This document shows, one piece after another, positions 22,279 through 33,379 of a DNA stretch of 64,000 bases; the first letter of the stretch is position 1, and the number at the start of each line of letters is the position of its first letter. Position numbers and translations under genes: made by a program. The DNA lies in contig JAFKAC010000006.1 of NCBI GenBank assembly GCA_025766275.1, positions 744,001 to 808,000 of the forward strand, read 5' to 3'. The notes beneath the pieces were generated by a model, which made no database searches, was not told the origin of the DNA, and saw only the letters and a list, made by a program, of their open reading frames with translations. The DNA comes from Lactarius indigo. Lineage: Eukaryota; Basidiomycota; Agaricomycetes; Russulales; Russulaceae.

Positions 22279-23458
22279 ATGCGTCGTCGATTCTCTGTCG
22301 TCCTTGTTGCCGTCTTAGTCCTCCTCGGTCAGGCGTCCGCGGCACCGACACCTGCCTGGCTATCCACCTCCAATACCCTCATTTCTCGTCAAGGGACTGG
22401 AAACAATCCCCCGCAACCATTTACCACGCAAACCGTGCAGACTACCCAGACGTGCGTGGCATGTCCGTCTTCTGTGAATATCTTCTGACTGCGCTTGTGA
22501 TTGTAGTTCGGCCGGGCCAGTCACTGAGACGTGCACCCTCACGTTCACACCAGTTACTGGGGCGAATGGTGAACCTCTCGTCCAGGTGGTGAGATCATGT
22601 ACTGTGACGGCTGGTTCACCCCCTCCGCCTCCGGGGTCTACGAGTAGCTCATCGCCCCCGGGGTCCACGTCTACACCGCCACCACAAACATCTACGTCTT
22701 CGCCCCCAGCCTCCACCTCGTCGATCGCGAGCACTCCAACTTCTGTTCAGAGTAGTCCCACCGACACGACCTCGACGACCTCTTCCACGTCGATTGCGAG
22801 CACTCCCTCGTCTGTTCAGAGCAGTCCCACCGACACGACCACTTCGACGACAACCTCGTCTAGTTCCAGCTCTAGTTCAACACCGTCCCCGTCTTTCACA
22901 CCGGTAGGTTCTGGACGTTGTTTACGCTTTGACTGGTTGTGACATCCCGCTAGGTCTTCTCCTCGGTTACCCTCCCGAGCGTTATAAGTACCTCCTCTTC
23001 CCCTACATCTTCCCCGACGCCCACGAGCACCCCGGAGCCCGCTCAGTCTTCAAGTCAAGTAAGTCCTCGTTCGGGTCGTAGTTGCGTCCGACGCTCTAAC
23101 CCATGCCCAGACGAGTCAATCTTCGTCTCCAGTTGACACCAGTACGGCCTCCCCGGAAACAGCCCCGGACACTAGCCCAACTCCTGCCGCATCGTCTGCC
23201 GCTCAGGGGGCTTTCCAGATTCCAGGAAAGAAGATCTCGGTACTTCCCATCGGCCTTGGGATCTTTGCAGGCATATCGGTGATCGCATTGATCGTCGTCG
23301 GTCTGGTCACGTACGAACGGACCAAGTATCGCAAGGTATAGTACACGTTGCCTTGCTTCGTCTACTTCAAATTCAAGCGAATCCTTCTATAGATATTTAG
23401 GCAGCGTAAATTGGCGGAGCAGGGTGCAGGGCCGGGCTACGGCGGCACGGGTTCCTAA
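22279..23458 (+). CDS. Secreted-pathway Ser/Thr/Pro-rich type I membrane protein
   Basis: Five exons (22279-22451, 22507-22903, 22954-23058, 23111-23335, 23393-23458) give 321 residues. Residues 1-21 are a clear signal peptide (RRRFSVVLVAVLVLLGQASA). About 220 residues follow that are almost wholly Ser, Thr and Pro (TSSSSPPGST, SIASTPTSVQSSPTDTT twice), expected to be heavily O-glycosylated. One membrane span near the end (ISVLPIGLGIFAGISVIAL) is followed by a basic cytosolic tail (YERTKYRK, FRQRKLAEQ). The layout matches mucin-like wall-sensor proteins, but no Cys-rich sensor domain such as WSC is present; only a few Cys occur. I do not assign a function. Confidence 0.8.
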
Positions 23459-24159
23459 GTTGCTATCGTTGCGAGACACATACCATCCTTTTGTCTTTTT
23501 CACCTCCCTTGGTCTGACCCATCCACTGACGTGTTTCCATTTTTATTGTGATGTCCTCCACCCCTATTCGCTAACCGCGTATATATGGACCAGGTCCCCT
23601 TTGTATATTACACTGCAGTACCTGCTCGGGTATCGGGGGTTTTTTTTTTCACTGGATGCCACAGTCACTACAGTGTACAGAGTCGAAACTTGAGAGGCAT
23701 CCCAATCACTGATTTGATGGTATCAAGGTATTTGAGATCACGTTACTGTCGCCGAGCTGATTTCACCTGAACTTCACGATCAAAACGAACACGAGTTGGA
23801 AGTGAGAATAGGAATAGGAATGACTTGTTTCGCGTACGGAATCGGGAAGAGGGGGCAACATCGTCGCGTGTTGCGAGCTTTGAGCGCTCTGAGAAGGCAC
23901 GTGTGAGTCAATTTATGGCATCAGTTCCCTCAAGATGCCGCGAACACCTTTGGACCCTTTTGCCACGCGGCTGCCTTGCTGTGAGTGACAAAGGTAGGAA
24001 CGCGAGAGGCGCGCGTCTCACACGCAGGCCATTCAGACGTGTATCGATTTCGACCCAAGATAAATATCTCGGCTCACGCTGTGCCACGTCCGCGAGGGGA
24101 GAAATCTCGCCAGCATCCCACAGCCAGCCGCAACTTATTACTGTATACCCTGTCGTTCG
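23459..24159. other. No gene recognised
   Basis: This stretch carries the 3' side of the membrane protein gene and upstream DNA of the next gene. The frame starting near 23.83 kb is Arg/Ser-rich without motifs. A T(9) run lies at about 23640. Confidence 0.45.
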
Positions 24160-25158
24160 ATGTCGTACCGCCGCACGTATACCCACAGCCAGCACTCGTA
24201 TGTCGTCAGCATCGACGCGGGCTCTTTCGCGAATATCGAGATCGTCGTGGGGGGCTACCACCGTGGCGGAGGCTGGTCCCCGCCGCCGTCGCCGTCGCCT
24301 ACGACACCTCGTGCCTCTACGGCAACAACACGCGAGAACCATGGCCACGGCTATGGTGCGTCCGCGTTCCATGCCGTATTCCATGGCGTCCCGCGACGAC
24401 GATGACTGACGACGACTTACCCTCCTGCACGTGTCTTCTCTCCCTCCTAAAAAAAAAAAAACATTTCGACGACGACGACGACAATAGCACAGCCATCATC
24501 GGCAAAACACTCACCGTTCGTACATCTGCAATCGCGCCTGCCGCCTACCACCACGTCGACCGCGCGCTCCTCCTCAACCACGACGGACGCACGGAGCAAG
24601 CGCGCTTACGAGCGTGAGCAGCAACGCGTGGCCGAAGAGCGCCGAAAAGAAGAGGCACGACGAGCCGAGGCGCGCCGCATAGCCGCCGAAGAGGCGCGGC
24701 GGCGACAGCAGGAGGAAGAGGTTCTGCGCGAGGAACGACGGCGCCGACGGCGCGCGCGTGATATCGCAAGCGCGTGGCGCACGTACGAGGCGCGGTGGGC
24801 GCTGCTGAGCCAGCGGCAGCCGAAGCTGGGCCTGCTGAGCGCGCTCACGTTCGAGCGGATACCGTGGCCCGTCGTCGTGGCGGACACGGAGGATGGTGGG
24901 GCGACGACGTCCCGGAGGCGGCGCCTGGACGTGCTGTTGCGCCACGAGGCGATACGCGAGTTTGTGTTGTCGTCGGCGCATTCGCCGGACGTCTCGGCGA
25001 AGGATAGGATCCGCGCGGCGTTGCGGCGGTGGCATCCGGACAAGTTCGCGCGTGTGCTCAGCCAGGTTATAGAGAGCGATAGAGACGCGGTCGCGGAAGG
25101 GATGGGCGTCGTGGTGCGGTGCCTGAACGACATGCTAGAGAAGGAGAACCGATCGTAG
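24160..25158 (+). CDS. NFKBIL1-like protein with WHPD C-terminal domain, copy 1
   Basis: The secure part (about 24500-25158) encodes a long Arg/Glu coiled coil (EEARRRQQEEEVLREERRRR) and then a conserved C-terminal module: SAWRTYEARWALL, LTFERIPWPVV, REFVLSSAHSPDVSAKDRIR, LRRWHPDKF and VVVRCLNDMLEKEN. The last part resembles the J-like WHPDxF region of the NFKBIL1 family. The 5' exon is less sure. A frame from ATG 24160 to about 24385 is coding-like and can be joined across an intron ending CACAG near 24494 in the right phase, but its donor (GTCCCG) is weak. A poly-A run at about 24449 falls inside that intron. The gene is strongly GC-rich. Its paralogue lies at 26437-27339, convergent, with MIA40 between. 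Biochemical role unknown. Confidence 0.65.
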
Positions 25159-25499
25159 AGAGAAACAAAAAAGGCGGGGCTGGCCGATGCTGAGCATGGG
25201 GTCCCCGGACTATTGTTTGGGGTGGTGACAATGGCTTCTGTACGGTTCTAATTTAACCGCATACTCATACTTATTGCACGTACTTTCGATATTCTGGAGA
25301 TTTCGACTTCGCAATTAAATGATTCATTTATCTGACCAAATTGATGGGTCGAATTTTTCAAGTTGACGCGCCTAAAGTATATGTGTTCATGAATATGAAT
25401 TGTGGGACCAGCTACGTGTAGATACTCTAATTTTGCGAAAGCAGGATGAGTGGTGGGTAATAAAGATACTGTGCCGGTGGTGTGCTGGAAGTGGATAGA
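25159..25499. other. 3' spacer between convergent genes, no gene seen
   Basis: The spacer is AT-rich and contains the 3' ends of the WHPD gene (+) and MIA40 (-). No hairpin or repeat stands out. Confidence 0.5.
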
Positions 25500-26299
25500 T
25501 CAAGCGGGCTGGGAAGGTGCTTGAAGTGGTGAAGGTTCTGCAGGAGTATCGACGGCCGGAGTTGGTGTCGTATCCCCCAAAGTAGAGGCAGAAGGTTGCG
25601 TAGATAGCTCTTCATCCTCCTCATCGTCTTTCATAATTTCTTTTTCGAAATTGTTCAGTGAGGACAGAAACCAGATAGGACAAATCAGCAGTGCGCACCA
25701 TCTCCGTAGACGTCCGGGTTCTCCCTGAAGCAGTCCTGCATTGCCTTGAACTTTTCGACACAATCAATCCCTTTGGGTTCTTCCTCCGAGAACACGAAAC
25801 ACGAAAAGGCTTCGCGGAACTGCATACCGCAGGGACCATAAGCCATTCCACCAAGGCAAGGGCAGTCCCAGTTGATTTTCCCAGTGACGGGGTCAAAAGC
25901 ACCTTGAGAGGACGCTTCTTCCTCCGAGGGTGTACCTTCTTCCTTCTCGTCCAAATGTCCAGTTTCCGGCTCTGGAATGGCTGGAGTTGGCGTCGACTGT
26001 GTCTCCTCCAAGAACGGGGAAGAGGTGGTACGTGTCGTCGGTTTTGGTGTAACTTGTGGTAGTTCAATCATCAGCAACCGAAAGTGAGAAGCAGCGGAGC
26101 CAGGCGTACGTGTGCTATCCGAGTCGAGAGCAATTCTCCTGCTTTCCAAACTCATCCGCCAGCCGAGGTAGGAGGCCGCAATGACAGAAGCGCCAACTGC
26201 CGTGGCCAACTTATGTCGCGAGAGATATGATGCAGGGCTCGATGAGCTCACTGTATGCATCCCACGACGCAGAGAGGTTCTTGCGACTCTTCCGAGCAT
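25500..26299 (-). CDS. MIA40: MIA40/TIM40, mitochondrial intermembrane-space import oxidoreductase
   Basis: Two exons, 26299-25699 and 25639-25500 (phase 1, intron GTGCGC...AAAAAG), give 246 residues. MIA40 oxidises incoming small Cys proteins in the intermembrane space and is recycled by ERV1. Visible parts: an Arg-rich presequence ([17 protein letters not shown]), a membrane anchor ([18 protein letters not shown]), an acidic Pro/Thr linker, and the MIA40 core with the redox CPC motif ([14 protein letters not shown]) and twin CX9C helices ([11 protein letters not shown] and [11 protein letters not shown]), ending NPDVYGDE. An acidic Pro-rich tail follows, as in fungal forms. All six signature Cys are present. 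The membrane-anchored architecture is that of fungi, not animals. Confidence 0.95.
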
Positions 26300-26436
26300 C
26301 TGTGATTGTAAAGTCAGAGGATGAGTCGGAACTTGCGCAGAGTGTTGGTGAGTCTGTATTTGTCAGATACGCGTACGTAATAAATACACAAAGCGTGATC
26401 ACGATGACGAGGGCATAAATACAACGTCGCCTTGAC

Positions 26437-27339
26437 TCAGTTTTCCCGTGCCAGCAAATCGTTGAGGCACCTGGCTACCGTCCCAACTCCTCTCTCGACA
26501 GCAGCCCTGTCCTTCCCGTCTACCCTGTTGAGTATCCGCCCAAATCTATCCGGGTGCCACCGCCGCAATGCACTTTTGATCCTGTCTTTCCGCGACACCC
26601 CCTCCGAGTGTGCGTGCGACAAGATAAACTTTGCGACGGCCTCCGACGTGACCTCTCTCACACTCCTGGGCGGTACGATCATGGGCCAGGGCACCGACCG
26701 GAACGTCAGCGGACTGTCGTCCTTCCCAATGGCAATGGCAGCCCATTGGCGCTCATACGCCTTCCACGCCTCTGCTTGGCGCCGTCTCTCCACCGACTGA
26801 TTCTGTCTCTCTTCCCTCCCCCTCTGCTCCTCGGCCCGATGGCATTCATGCCGCCGCCGCTGCCGCCCTTCCTCCCTCCTCCATCGCGCCTCCATTTTAT
26901 CGAACTCCTCCTGCAACTGACTACGCTCAGCATCCCGCTGCGCAGCGCGAAGGCGCTCCCTCAGCCACGCCATCTCTTCGTCGAGTCCCCGGCCGGCAGA
27001 CGCGAGATCGGGATCCCGCCGCCGTTTCTCGGCCGTGTGCATGCGCGGCGGCTGCGGCTGCGTGCCGGTGCCGGTGCCCTTGGTGGTGGGCAGCAAGCCA
27101 AAGTGGACTTGCTGCTCGAACACCCACCGCCGCGTTTCCGATATCTCCCTGGACAACGCTGCGAGCTCCTGCTCCACGATCCACGTGTACGCCGGCGTTG
27201 CTGCGTGCTGCTTCCGTGGCGTCCGGCTGTTTGGGACGGTCGGCGTCCCCGCAGCTGCTCGATGATGGTGGTGGCCGCGGTTGTACGAACTGTCGTAGAA
27301 GTGCGAGGAAATGGCGAATATAGTGCTGCTTCTCTCCAT
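26437..27339 (-). CDS. NFKBIL1-like protein with WHPD C-terminal domain, copy 2
   Basis: A single 300-residue exon. The N-terminus is His/Pro/Thr-rich with a short helix (WIVEQELAALSREISETRRW). The centre (about 115-205) is an Arg/Glu/Gln coiled coil. The C-terminus repeats the module of copy 1: EAWKAYERQWAAI, LTFRSVPWPMIV, AKFILSHAHSEGVSRKDRIK, LRRWHPDRF and VARCLNDLLAREN. The WHPDxF element resembles the NFKBIL1 family's J-like end. Compared with copy 1 the first half is different and intronless. The two genes converge on MIA40, which suggests an old inverted duplication or a captured gene between them. Function unknown. DNA binding or chaperone roles would be guesses. Confidence 0.75.
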   Translation of the reverse strand: MERSSTIFAISSHFYDSSYNRGHHHHRAAAGTPTVPNSRTPRKQHAATPAYTWIVEQELAALSREISETRRWVFEQQVHFGLLPTTKGTGTGTQPQPPRMHTAEKRRRDPDLASAGRGLDEEMAWLRERLRAAQRDAERSQLQEEFDKMEARWRREEGRQRRRHECHRAEEQRGREERQNQSVERRRQAEAWKAYERQWAAIAIGKDDSPLTFRSVPWPMIVPPRSVREVTSEAVAKFILSHAHSEGVSRKDRIKSALRRWHPDRFGRILNRVDGKDRAAVERGVGTVARCLNDLLAREN

Positions 27340-27721
27340 CGTTGTGTTGTGTTTGAAAGAGAGTGTGCGATGACCAGTGGGCGGCTGGTTTTAATCTGAT
27401 GAGAGCGTTCTGCAGGAGTGGCGGTTTTGATTCCAGCCGCGAGGCTGCTGCGTGCCATCCACACTGACAGACGCGCACCGCTATACATATACCCCAGTCC
27501 CAGTCTCAGGGGGGGGATATCTCTTTCTCGGAAGATGACAACCCTGACATTGTCATAGCCAGAACAAGGTAGCTACGTGCCAGTACTTGCCTATCTGAAA
27601 CCCTTACTCGCCTGAGGGCACAGCAGATACCCCTTCCTGGCCTTGCTCACTGGACCCGGGCAGAATGAATTGTGACTGGACAAAAGGGGAAACAACGTGC
27701 TTGCGGCGTTGCACGTTCAGC
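27340..27721. other. No gene recognised; upstream DNA of WHPD copy 2
   Basis: A G(7) run lies at about 27511. I see no further feature. Confidence 0.45.
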
Positions 27722-28270
27722 CTACTCTGTATTTCCAAGAAACCTCCACTTGGGTTGAACTACTGGCCGAAAGTCATCACCGTATCGTTTGCACGTTTCC
27801 CGGCTAAATATAAGGGCAGATCGAACTCTGGTACTGTCACAATAACAGAAGTATAAGAAATTTGATTGCGTGGCCCGTGCCGAACAACGCTCTATGTATG
27901 GACAACACCGTTCATGAGCTTGGTGGCTTGATCTCTTACCACAATCACGGTCACAGTTGCAGGGTAGACGTGCGCCCTTCAGTTTGTTACGTTCATAGCG
28001 CGCCAAACCAACGTCGGTGATCAAGTGGCTGACATCGCCGTCGTCGCCGCAGTACTGGCACCTTCTACCCCGAAATGAGTTGACTGCGCCAAGGCCGCTT
28101 GCAGGTTGAAATAGCGCGTACGCTAGAGACAAGTACCGAACCTCGGTGTGCGTTCCCAACGTGCGTCTTGTCTTCTTGAAATCTTGCGCTAGCGAAGCGC
28201 AGGTGTTCAGTGACTCGGAATTGAGTGCCCAAATCCTACTACCGTAACTGGACGATCGCGCCTTCATCAT
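27722..28270 (-). CDS. Uncertain frame, possibly a degenerate MYND-type fragment
   Basis: A 182-codon frame reads through a Cys-rich patch: RRCQYCGDDGDVSHL, then RYERNKLKGARLPCNCDRDC. The first part looks like the start of a MYND zinc finger, but the following Cys/His spacing does not fit the C-x2-C ... H-x3-C pattern, and no splice model repaired it. It could be a relic, part of an unrecognised gene or chance. Reported only as a lead. Confidence 0.25.
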   Translation of the reverse strand: MMKARSSSYGSRIWALNSESLNTCASLAQDFKKTRRTLGTHTEVRYLSLAYALFQPASGLGAVNSFRGRRCQYCGDDGDVSHLITDVGLARYERNKLKGARLPCNCDRDCGKRSSHQAHERCCPYIERCSARATQSNFLYFCYCDSTRVRSALIFSRETCKRYGDDFRPVVQPKWRFLGNTE

Positions 28271-31222
28271 TGTCCTTCCCCCGCGGAGAAGTGCTGCGGC
28301 GGCGTGCCCATTCTATTTTCCTTCCCGGAACTACCCGTATGAGCCGAGTGCGTTGCCTTATAATAAGCTTCGCCACAACGCGATTGTTTTACTAGGGTGA
28401 GTCCACGTTCGATCTCCTCGCGACATAACTAGGAGAAGATCGACTCAGTTGCCCGAAGTGATGCGCAGCGGTAATGAGACCTAGTTTTCGGCATCTGCGC
28501 AGTTACAGTATTCATATCGACTGAATGCAGGAGAGCACGCCCCATCTGGTGATGTACATGACTCTGCCCCCCTCAGGCGGTCAGTCATCCATATCTGTGA
28601 CCAGTGGGGGGCTTGTCGTCGTTATCTATCTCGGTATCGGAATCGAGTTCTATGGGGATAAGATGAGATAGCGTGATTCGTGATAGTTCAAGCGCTCACA
28701 ATTTAGATGGAGTTTTTCAAAAATAAAAATCTGCACAGGCGCTATAGGTATGATCTAGGCTCCAAGTTCGCCTCTATTATACACTCATCATCGAAAATGG
28801 ATGGATCTGTACATGTGCACAACGCCCAATCGCACGATGCCAAAGTTCACTAGCTTATTTTACCAGATGACAGTGGAACGGGCCACTCCCTGCCTGAGAG
28901 TGGGGAGGTTCACGGTTTACGAGTGTACGTAAATCAGAACAAGGGTCAAGAAGAGACTCCCATAGTTATAGCGGAGTGCCAAATGGGGTTCTGTACAAAG
29001 ACATTGTGATGGAACAGTGTAGAATGACGCACGGTCTTTGTTGAGCAGGCAGACTGGTCTTTAAGCATCGGACAATAGACATAGGCAGCTGAAAAAGATA
29101 GACCCGGTTTTCTCAGCTTCAAATGGCAAAAGCCGGTATGGGTCAGCCAGAAGAGGAAATTAGCATGGCAAAGCAATCGAGTAGACGGGGTAATGTTTCG
29201 CCCCGAGCAAAGGTATTGCTATTGTCGATGTACCGTGTCAAGATCGGACTGAGCCTCGACAGTACGAGGGGAAGAACCGGAAATATGGGAACCCCTGGTG
29301 AGAACCTACCGTGCGATGGTGTTCTCCGCTGGCCATGCATCGAGCGCTACTCGGTACACCTACGCCAATGTTGTGGCTTCTGAAAAACCGTTCGAGGCCC
29401 CATTACCATGTCGTGCCGTCCACAAACAGATCATGACGCTGGTAAGACAAGCAACTCACGGAAAGATCCACCACTCTCCGCGGCTCCTATTATCGTCGTA
29501 TCGTAGCACATTGATGTGGATTTGGGATCACCCAATGTACCTTTCAACGAAGGCGGAGGTTGCAGAAGTGGCTTGGCGTTGGATCACTCCTGAGGGTTCT
29601 TTGACCTGCGAAGTTTAGTTCACTAGCTCCAGCTAAGAGCAGCTGTAGGGCTTTGTGCAGGCGTATCACCGTTCCAGTGCACGGTCCAGATCCTTAGGAA
29701 TAGGGGTGCTGACTCGTTTCGCGACCATACCATGTGCCATATTCGCGGGAGTGTGGGGTTGTCTCGGCCTCGTGGGCTGTATGGGCGTGAATTGGGTTTA
29801 CACGCCTGCCCCAAATATTAATAGTCTTAGCTATTTTGCGTGTGAAGATCAGAAGAAGTTAGCACAACTGGATCGTATCCGATGGTCATCACTCGAAGAA
29901 GCAGAGATTAGGGACCCCGCCTTGGACGAGTTTGGAGGGTGCCATCTGTGATTAGCTTTCTCAGGTACAGATAAAGTGTCTCAAAAAGCTAATCACAGAT
30001 GGAGCCCCCCAATGGCTTTCTTAGGAACTGTACAGATAAAGACACCACTTACGAGAATTTCTAACAGAAAGAGACACCGCGAGAAGCCAGGTAGTAAAGC
30101 ATTGACATCTGTGAGGTCATGGGACATGCTGAGATGGTAAGTCCAGGGCGTACCTCGAGATGACATCCCCTTTTTGGGAACAAACTTCATAAACCAATGT
30201 GTACAAAAGTGTTGACTTTGGGAGCTCCAAGGCCTCAATGGCTTTGAGTAGCATAGGACCTTTCCCTGACGAGCGCGAAAGGCGAGTCATGAGGACGATC
30301 CAAGCAGCACCCGTGAGCAGCGCCCAGAGCCCCAAGGAACCAGTGACACGGCGAATACCCGGATCCCTTTGGTCAACGACCAATGGCCGATATCCAAAAT
30401 CACACAGTGAACTACCGTATGGAAAAAAAAACCACGTCGTGTGACGCATTCCCGCACATAGGTCTTGGTCTGGCCGGCGCACATAGTGAAAAATTTTCAA
30501 GAAGCAGAGATTTTCGTGGGGAGAAGTTGTGAAAAGTAGGGGTGCTACGGTCACGGGCTACCACTTTGCATGCGGGAACAATTAAAGCGAGAAGCATAGG
30601 GCTGCCAGCGCACAGGCCACGGGTTGTACTGATCTAGAGATAAGTCAGCTGAGGACCTTCTTTGTTTGCTGAGCGATGTTTACAGCAATCCGCTCGCGAA
30701 CTCTCTTCACCTCTTGTCTTCGGCGGCAATCTCGGCTCCTCTTTCTGCCAGTCGCGGAATAGTTTTTCGACGATGGCGTGAAGACCACGGGAAAATCGAT
30801 GCTTGCTTTATGCTTTATGAGTTGTATTCTCGTGTTTGTCAGAGACTCAGAGCGGGCGTGTTGACATCATGTTGACGCACCACCGACAGATACAAACACC
30901 AATGGCACACGTATCTTGTTTTCACTCGTTGACTACTTGGCATACCGGTGCTACGAGGGATAGATCTGGAAAACGAGGTGCTTGCCCAGAGACAAATTCT
31001 CACGGCCGCCTTATGGTACAGAATTGCGCTGATCATTCTTTCGTGGTGTGAGTCACGAGTTCCACTGGTGCATTTCAAGTTGTCGTATCTCGTCGGCGTT
31101 CAGCCTGCCAGTGTTCTGCACTGCTTGGCGGAACGCACAAATGGTATGTTTGCGTCACTGGGGTCTTAATGGGAACATTTGTATAACAAGTGGGAAATTT
31201 CGAGCAGTGAAGCTCAGAGACA
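28271..31222. other. Gene-poor stretch with one strong hairpin
   Basis: I tried both strands. Short frames at 29.12, 29.30, 29.66 and 30.95 kb (+) and 30.1-30.55 kb (-) do not join into a recognisable protein. The minus frame near 30.3 kb contains one hydrophobic stretch (GSLGLWALLTGAAWIVLM) but no family motif. The hairpin at 29942-30002 is the only clear structure. Confidence 0.45.
29942..30002. repeat. 18-bp perfect inverted repeat (hairpin, 25-nt loop)
   Basis: CCATCTGTGATTAGCTTT at 29942-29959 pairs exactly with 29985-30002. A partial copy of the loop (GGTACAGATAAAGTGTCT) recurs as CTGTACAGATAAAGACACC at about 30028-30046. It could be a miniature-element remnant or a structured RNA. Confidence 0.85.
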
Positions 31223-32705
31223 CTAGGACGAGTACACCCCCTGCAGGAGGCTTAATACTTCACCGTAAATTTCAGTCTTTCCGCCCAGTGCGCGCTCGGC
31301 TACAATGGGAAGGTCCTCTTGTGGCACCCTGTACTGATCAAGGGTTGTTTTCAGGCCGAGATCATTTACGAGCCTAAAGTCATAAATGAGAATCAAGCGT
31401 CAAATAATCCAGGTAAAGGGAAGCTTACCCGTCGATGAGTTCACCAAGCCTAAGCACATCGCCTTCAAGCGACCCAGTCGTTGGCTGATGAAGTTGGTAC
31501 AAAGCGCCTGCGAGCCATTGCTTGTCCTCTTCGGACGCAATCCTGGCTTTCAGTCGGACGGTCGGAGCCAGCGTCACGCACTGAGCAAAAAGTTCAGAAT
31601 CATACGCCCCTTTTCTGGCCTGGGCAAATCTCACCGAAGTGAACCCATGCGGTATGCTATATGTTGCCCCGAGTTTGTGTCCGAGGGCGTGGGACAACCC
31701 AATAGCGCTAGAGAGAAAGTTTAGGGTCGAAACACCTGGCAAGTCGATGGTGATCACCTGTACTTCTCCATGCGCGCTGGCCAGAGGCTCATCCACGCTG
31801 CCATCTGTAGCTTCTGCCGCGTGTGAATATCATTAGGGTCGGCCTTTGATTTTGGCAGATATTTGAACAGATCCGCAATGGCTGCATGGCAGAGGACCTT
31901 CACCGGCGGTACCACGAACGGGCGGTACAATGACTCGACGGCATGATCCAGAGCGCGGATTCCAGTGGAAAGCCTATACTCATAATGTGTCATGACGTCC
32001 CGCGACGCGCGTAGGAAAGCACTCACCATAGCCTTTCTGGGGTGGGAAGCGTGAGTTCCGCGTCGAGGATGATGCCGGCAGGAGCAAGATAAGGCGAGTT
32101 CACGTTCGCCTTGTGACCACTCTCATCGGTATATCCTGCGCCGATCTTTCGCGAAATCAGGGCCATTTGCTGAAACACAATCGACGGACGACGGGGGACC
32201 ACGCACCGAATACTCCGCGGCGCTGAGCGTTGTGGGAATAGCGATCTGACGAGGGAATTCCCCGCCGCGCTCCTGTTGCACAAAGTAGATGATTGCCTTG
32301 GAGGCGTCGATCGGTGAACCGCCGCCGATTGAAACGATGATGTCTGCCCCGGACTTCTTGAACAGGTCCGCGCCAGCACGAATTCCAGCAATGGGAGTGT
32401 GTTCTCCAATGTCATAGAAAGTATCCGCATATCGGTTCTGCTCACGCAGGATGCCCTCTACCTTTTTCACAATGTCCGTCTGTGCATCATGATAGTTAGA
32501 GAACTGCCCAAATGAGATACGTCGAGCATACCTTTGTGTAAAGACTCTTTCCAGTGACGACCAGGGCTTTCGAGGCTCCCAAGTCGCCGAGCAGTTTCGG
32601 AAGGGCAGTCGAGACACTCCCAGGACCATAATACAGCCCTTCGAGGGTATGGGTCCAGGCATAATACCCGCTAAAGTCTGTCTGTCCAGGTGCCGGTGCT
32701 GACAT
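31223..32705 (-). CDS. Iron-type alcohol dehydrogenase / maleylacetate reductase-like
   Basis: About seven exons on the minus strand start at ATG 32705 and stop at 31223. The protein (roughly 400 residues) begins GYYAWTHTLEGLYYGPGSV and has the NAD-binding GGGSPIDASKA motif, PTTLSAAEYS, and the metal-site regions DAELTLPTPERLW, GIRALDHAVESLYRP and GLSHALGHKLGATYSIPHGF, with the His residues of the Fe-ADH fold. The C-terminus reads LVNDLGLKTTLDQYRVPQED and ends GVYSS. Fungal members close to this pattern include maleylacetate reductases of the hydroxyquinol branch of aromatic breakdown, but substrate cannot be fixed by eye. The adjoining divergent gene encodes a flavin-reductase-like protein, which would suit oxidative aromatic metabolism. 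No break was seen. Confidence 0.85.
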
Positions 32706-33379
32706 GACCAATACTCTCTATGGATGGCAAAGTAACAGTAAATGCTCTATACAGGAGGGCGTCCTAATATATGGCCCAGCGGTGGTGTGAGCGAATACGA
32801 TGACAAACCTAGGCGGGGGACTTCGGGACTGCGATTTCAGTACAGGCCGAAGGCCGGAGCAAATAACTTGCCTAATATTGAGTCATCGAAACCTGGAGAC
32901 CACAAAACCTACCTCTCACGACGGCGACTCGGACTCGGATACTGCGCCACCCCTTATGCAGGCCTTATGGCACAGGGGGGCCCTTATAGACCTCGTCGTC
33001 AATCAAAGGGATACTGATAACTGGGATCAGTGATCACAACAAGGTGATAATTAACTTTCAGTTGTTAAGCGCCAAGCGCCGGGCAATTGATAGCAATATA
33101 TTCATGCAATGACAAGTGCGAAGACAAGAGTACATGGCTCTACTCTAATACATTTGAAGCAACGCAGTAGAAACGGTGGTAAGGGAAATAAACGGTCTAG
33201 CAGTCTGTTACTGGGCCTAACAGTGCCAACATAGGCTAGCACTGCTTGCCGGCAGTGTTCCACGCTCTCATGCTCTGTCATCCAAGCGGCCTTATCGTGC
33301 CTATCGTTCATAGGCTGGTCGGGGTGTCAATATGATATATACTTGTATCAGCCGATTATCACCGACCTTCACATCCCTC
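32706..33379. promoter_or_regulatory. Divergent promoter region, Fe-ADH / flavin-reductase-like pair
   Basis: 674 bp without a gene separate the two start codons. No known operator was identified. Confidence 0.45.

Noticed and set aside
26554..27399. 281-codon frame opposite the WHPD copy 2 gene
   Set aside because: It is the antisense shadow of a GC-rich coding exon. The minus frame carries the conserved module.
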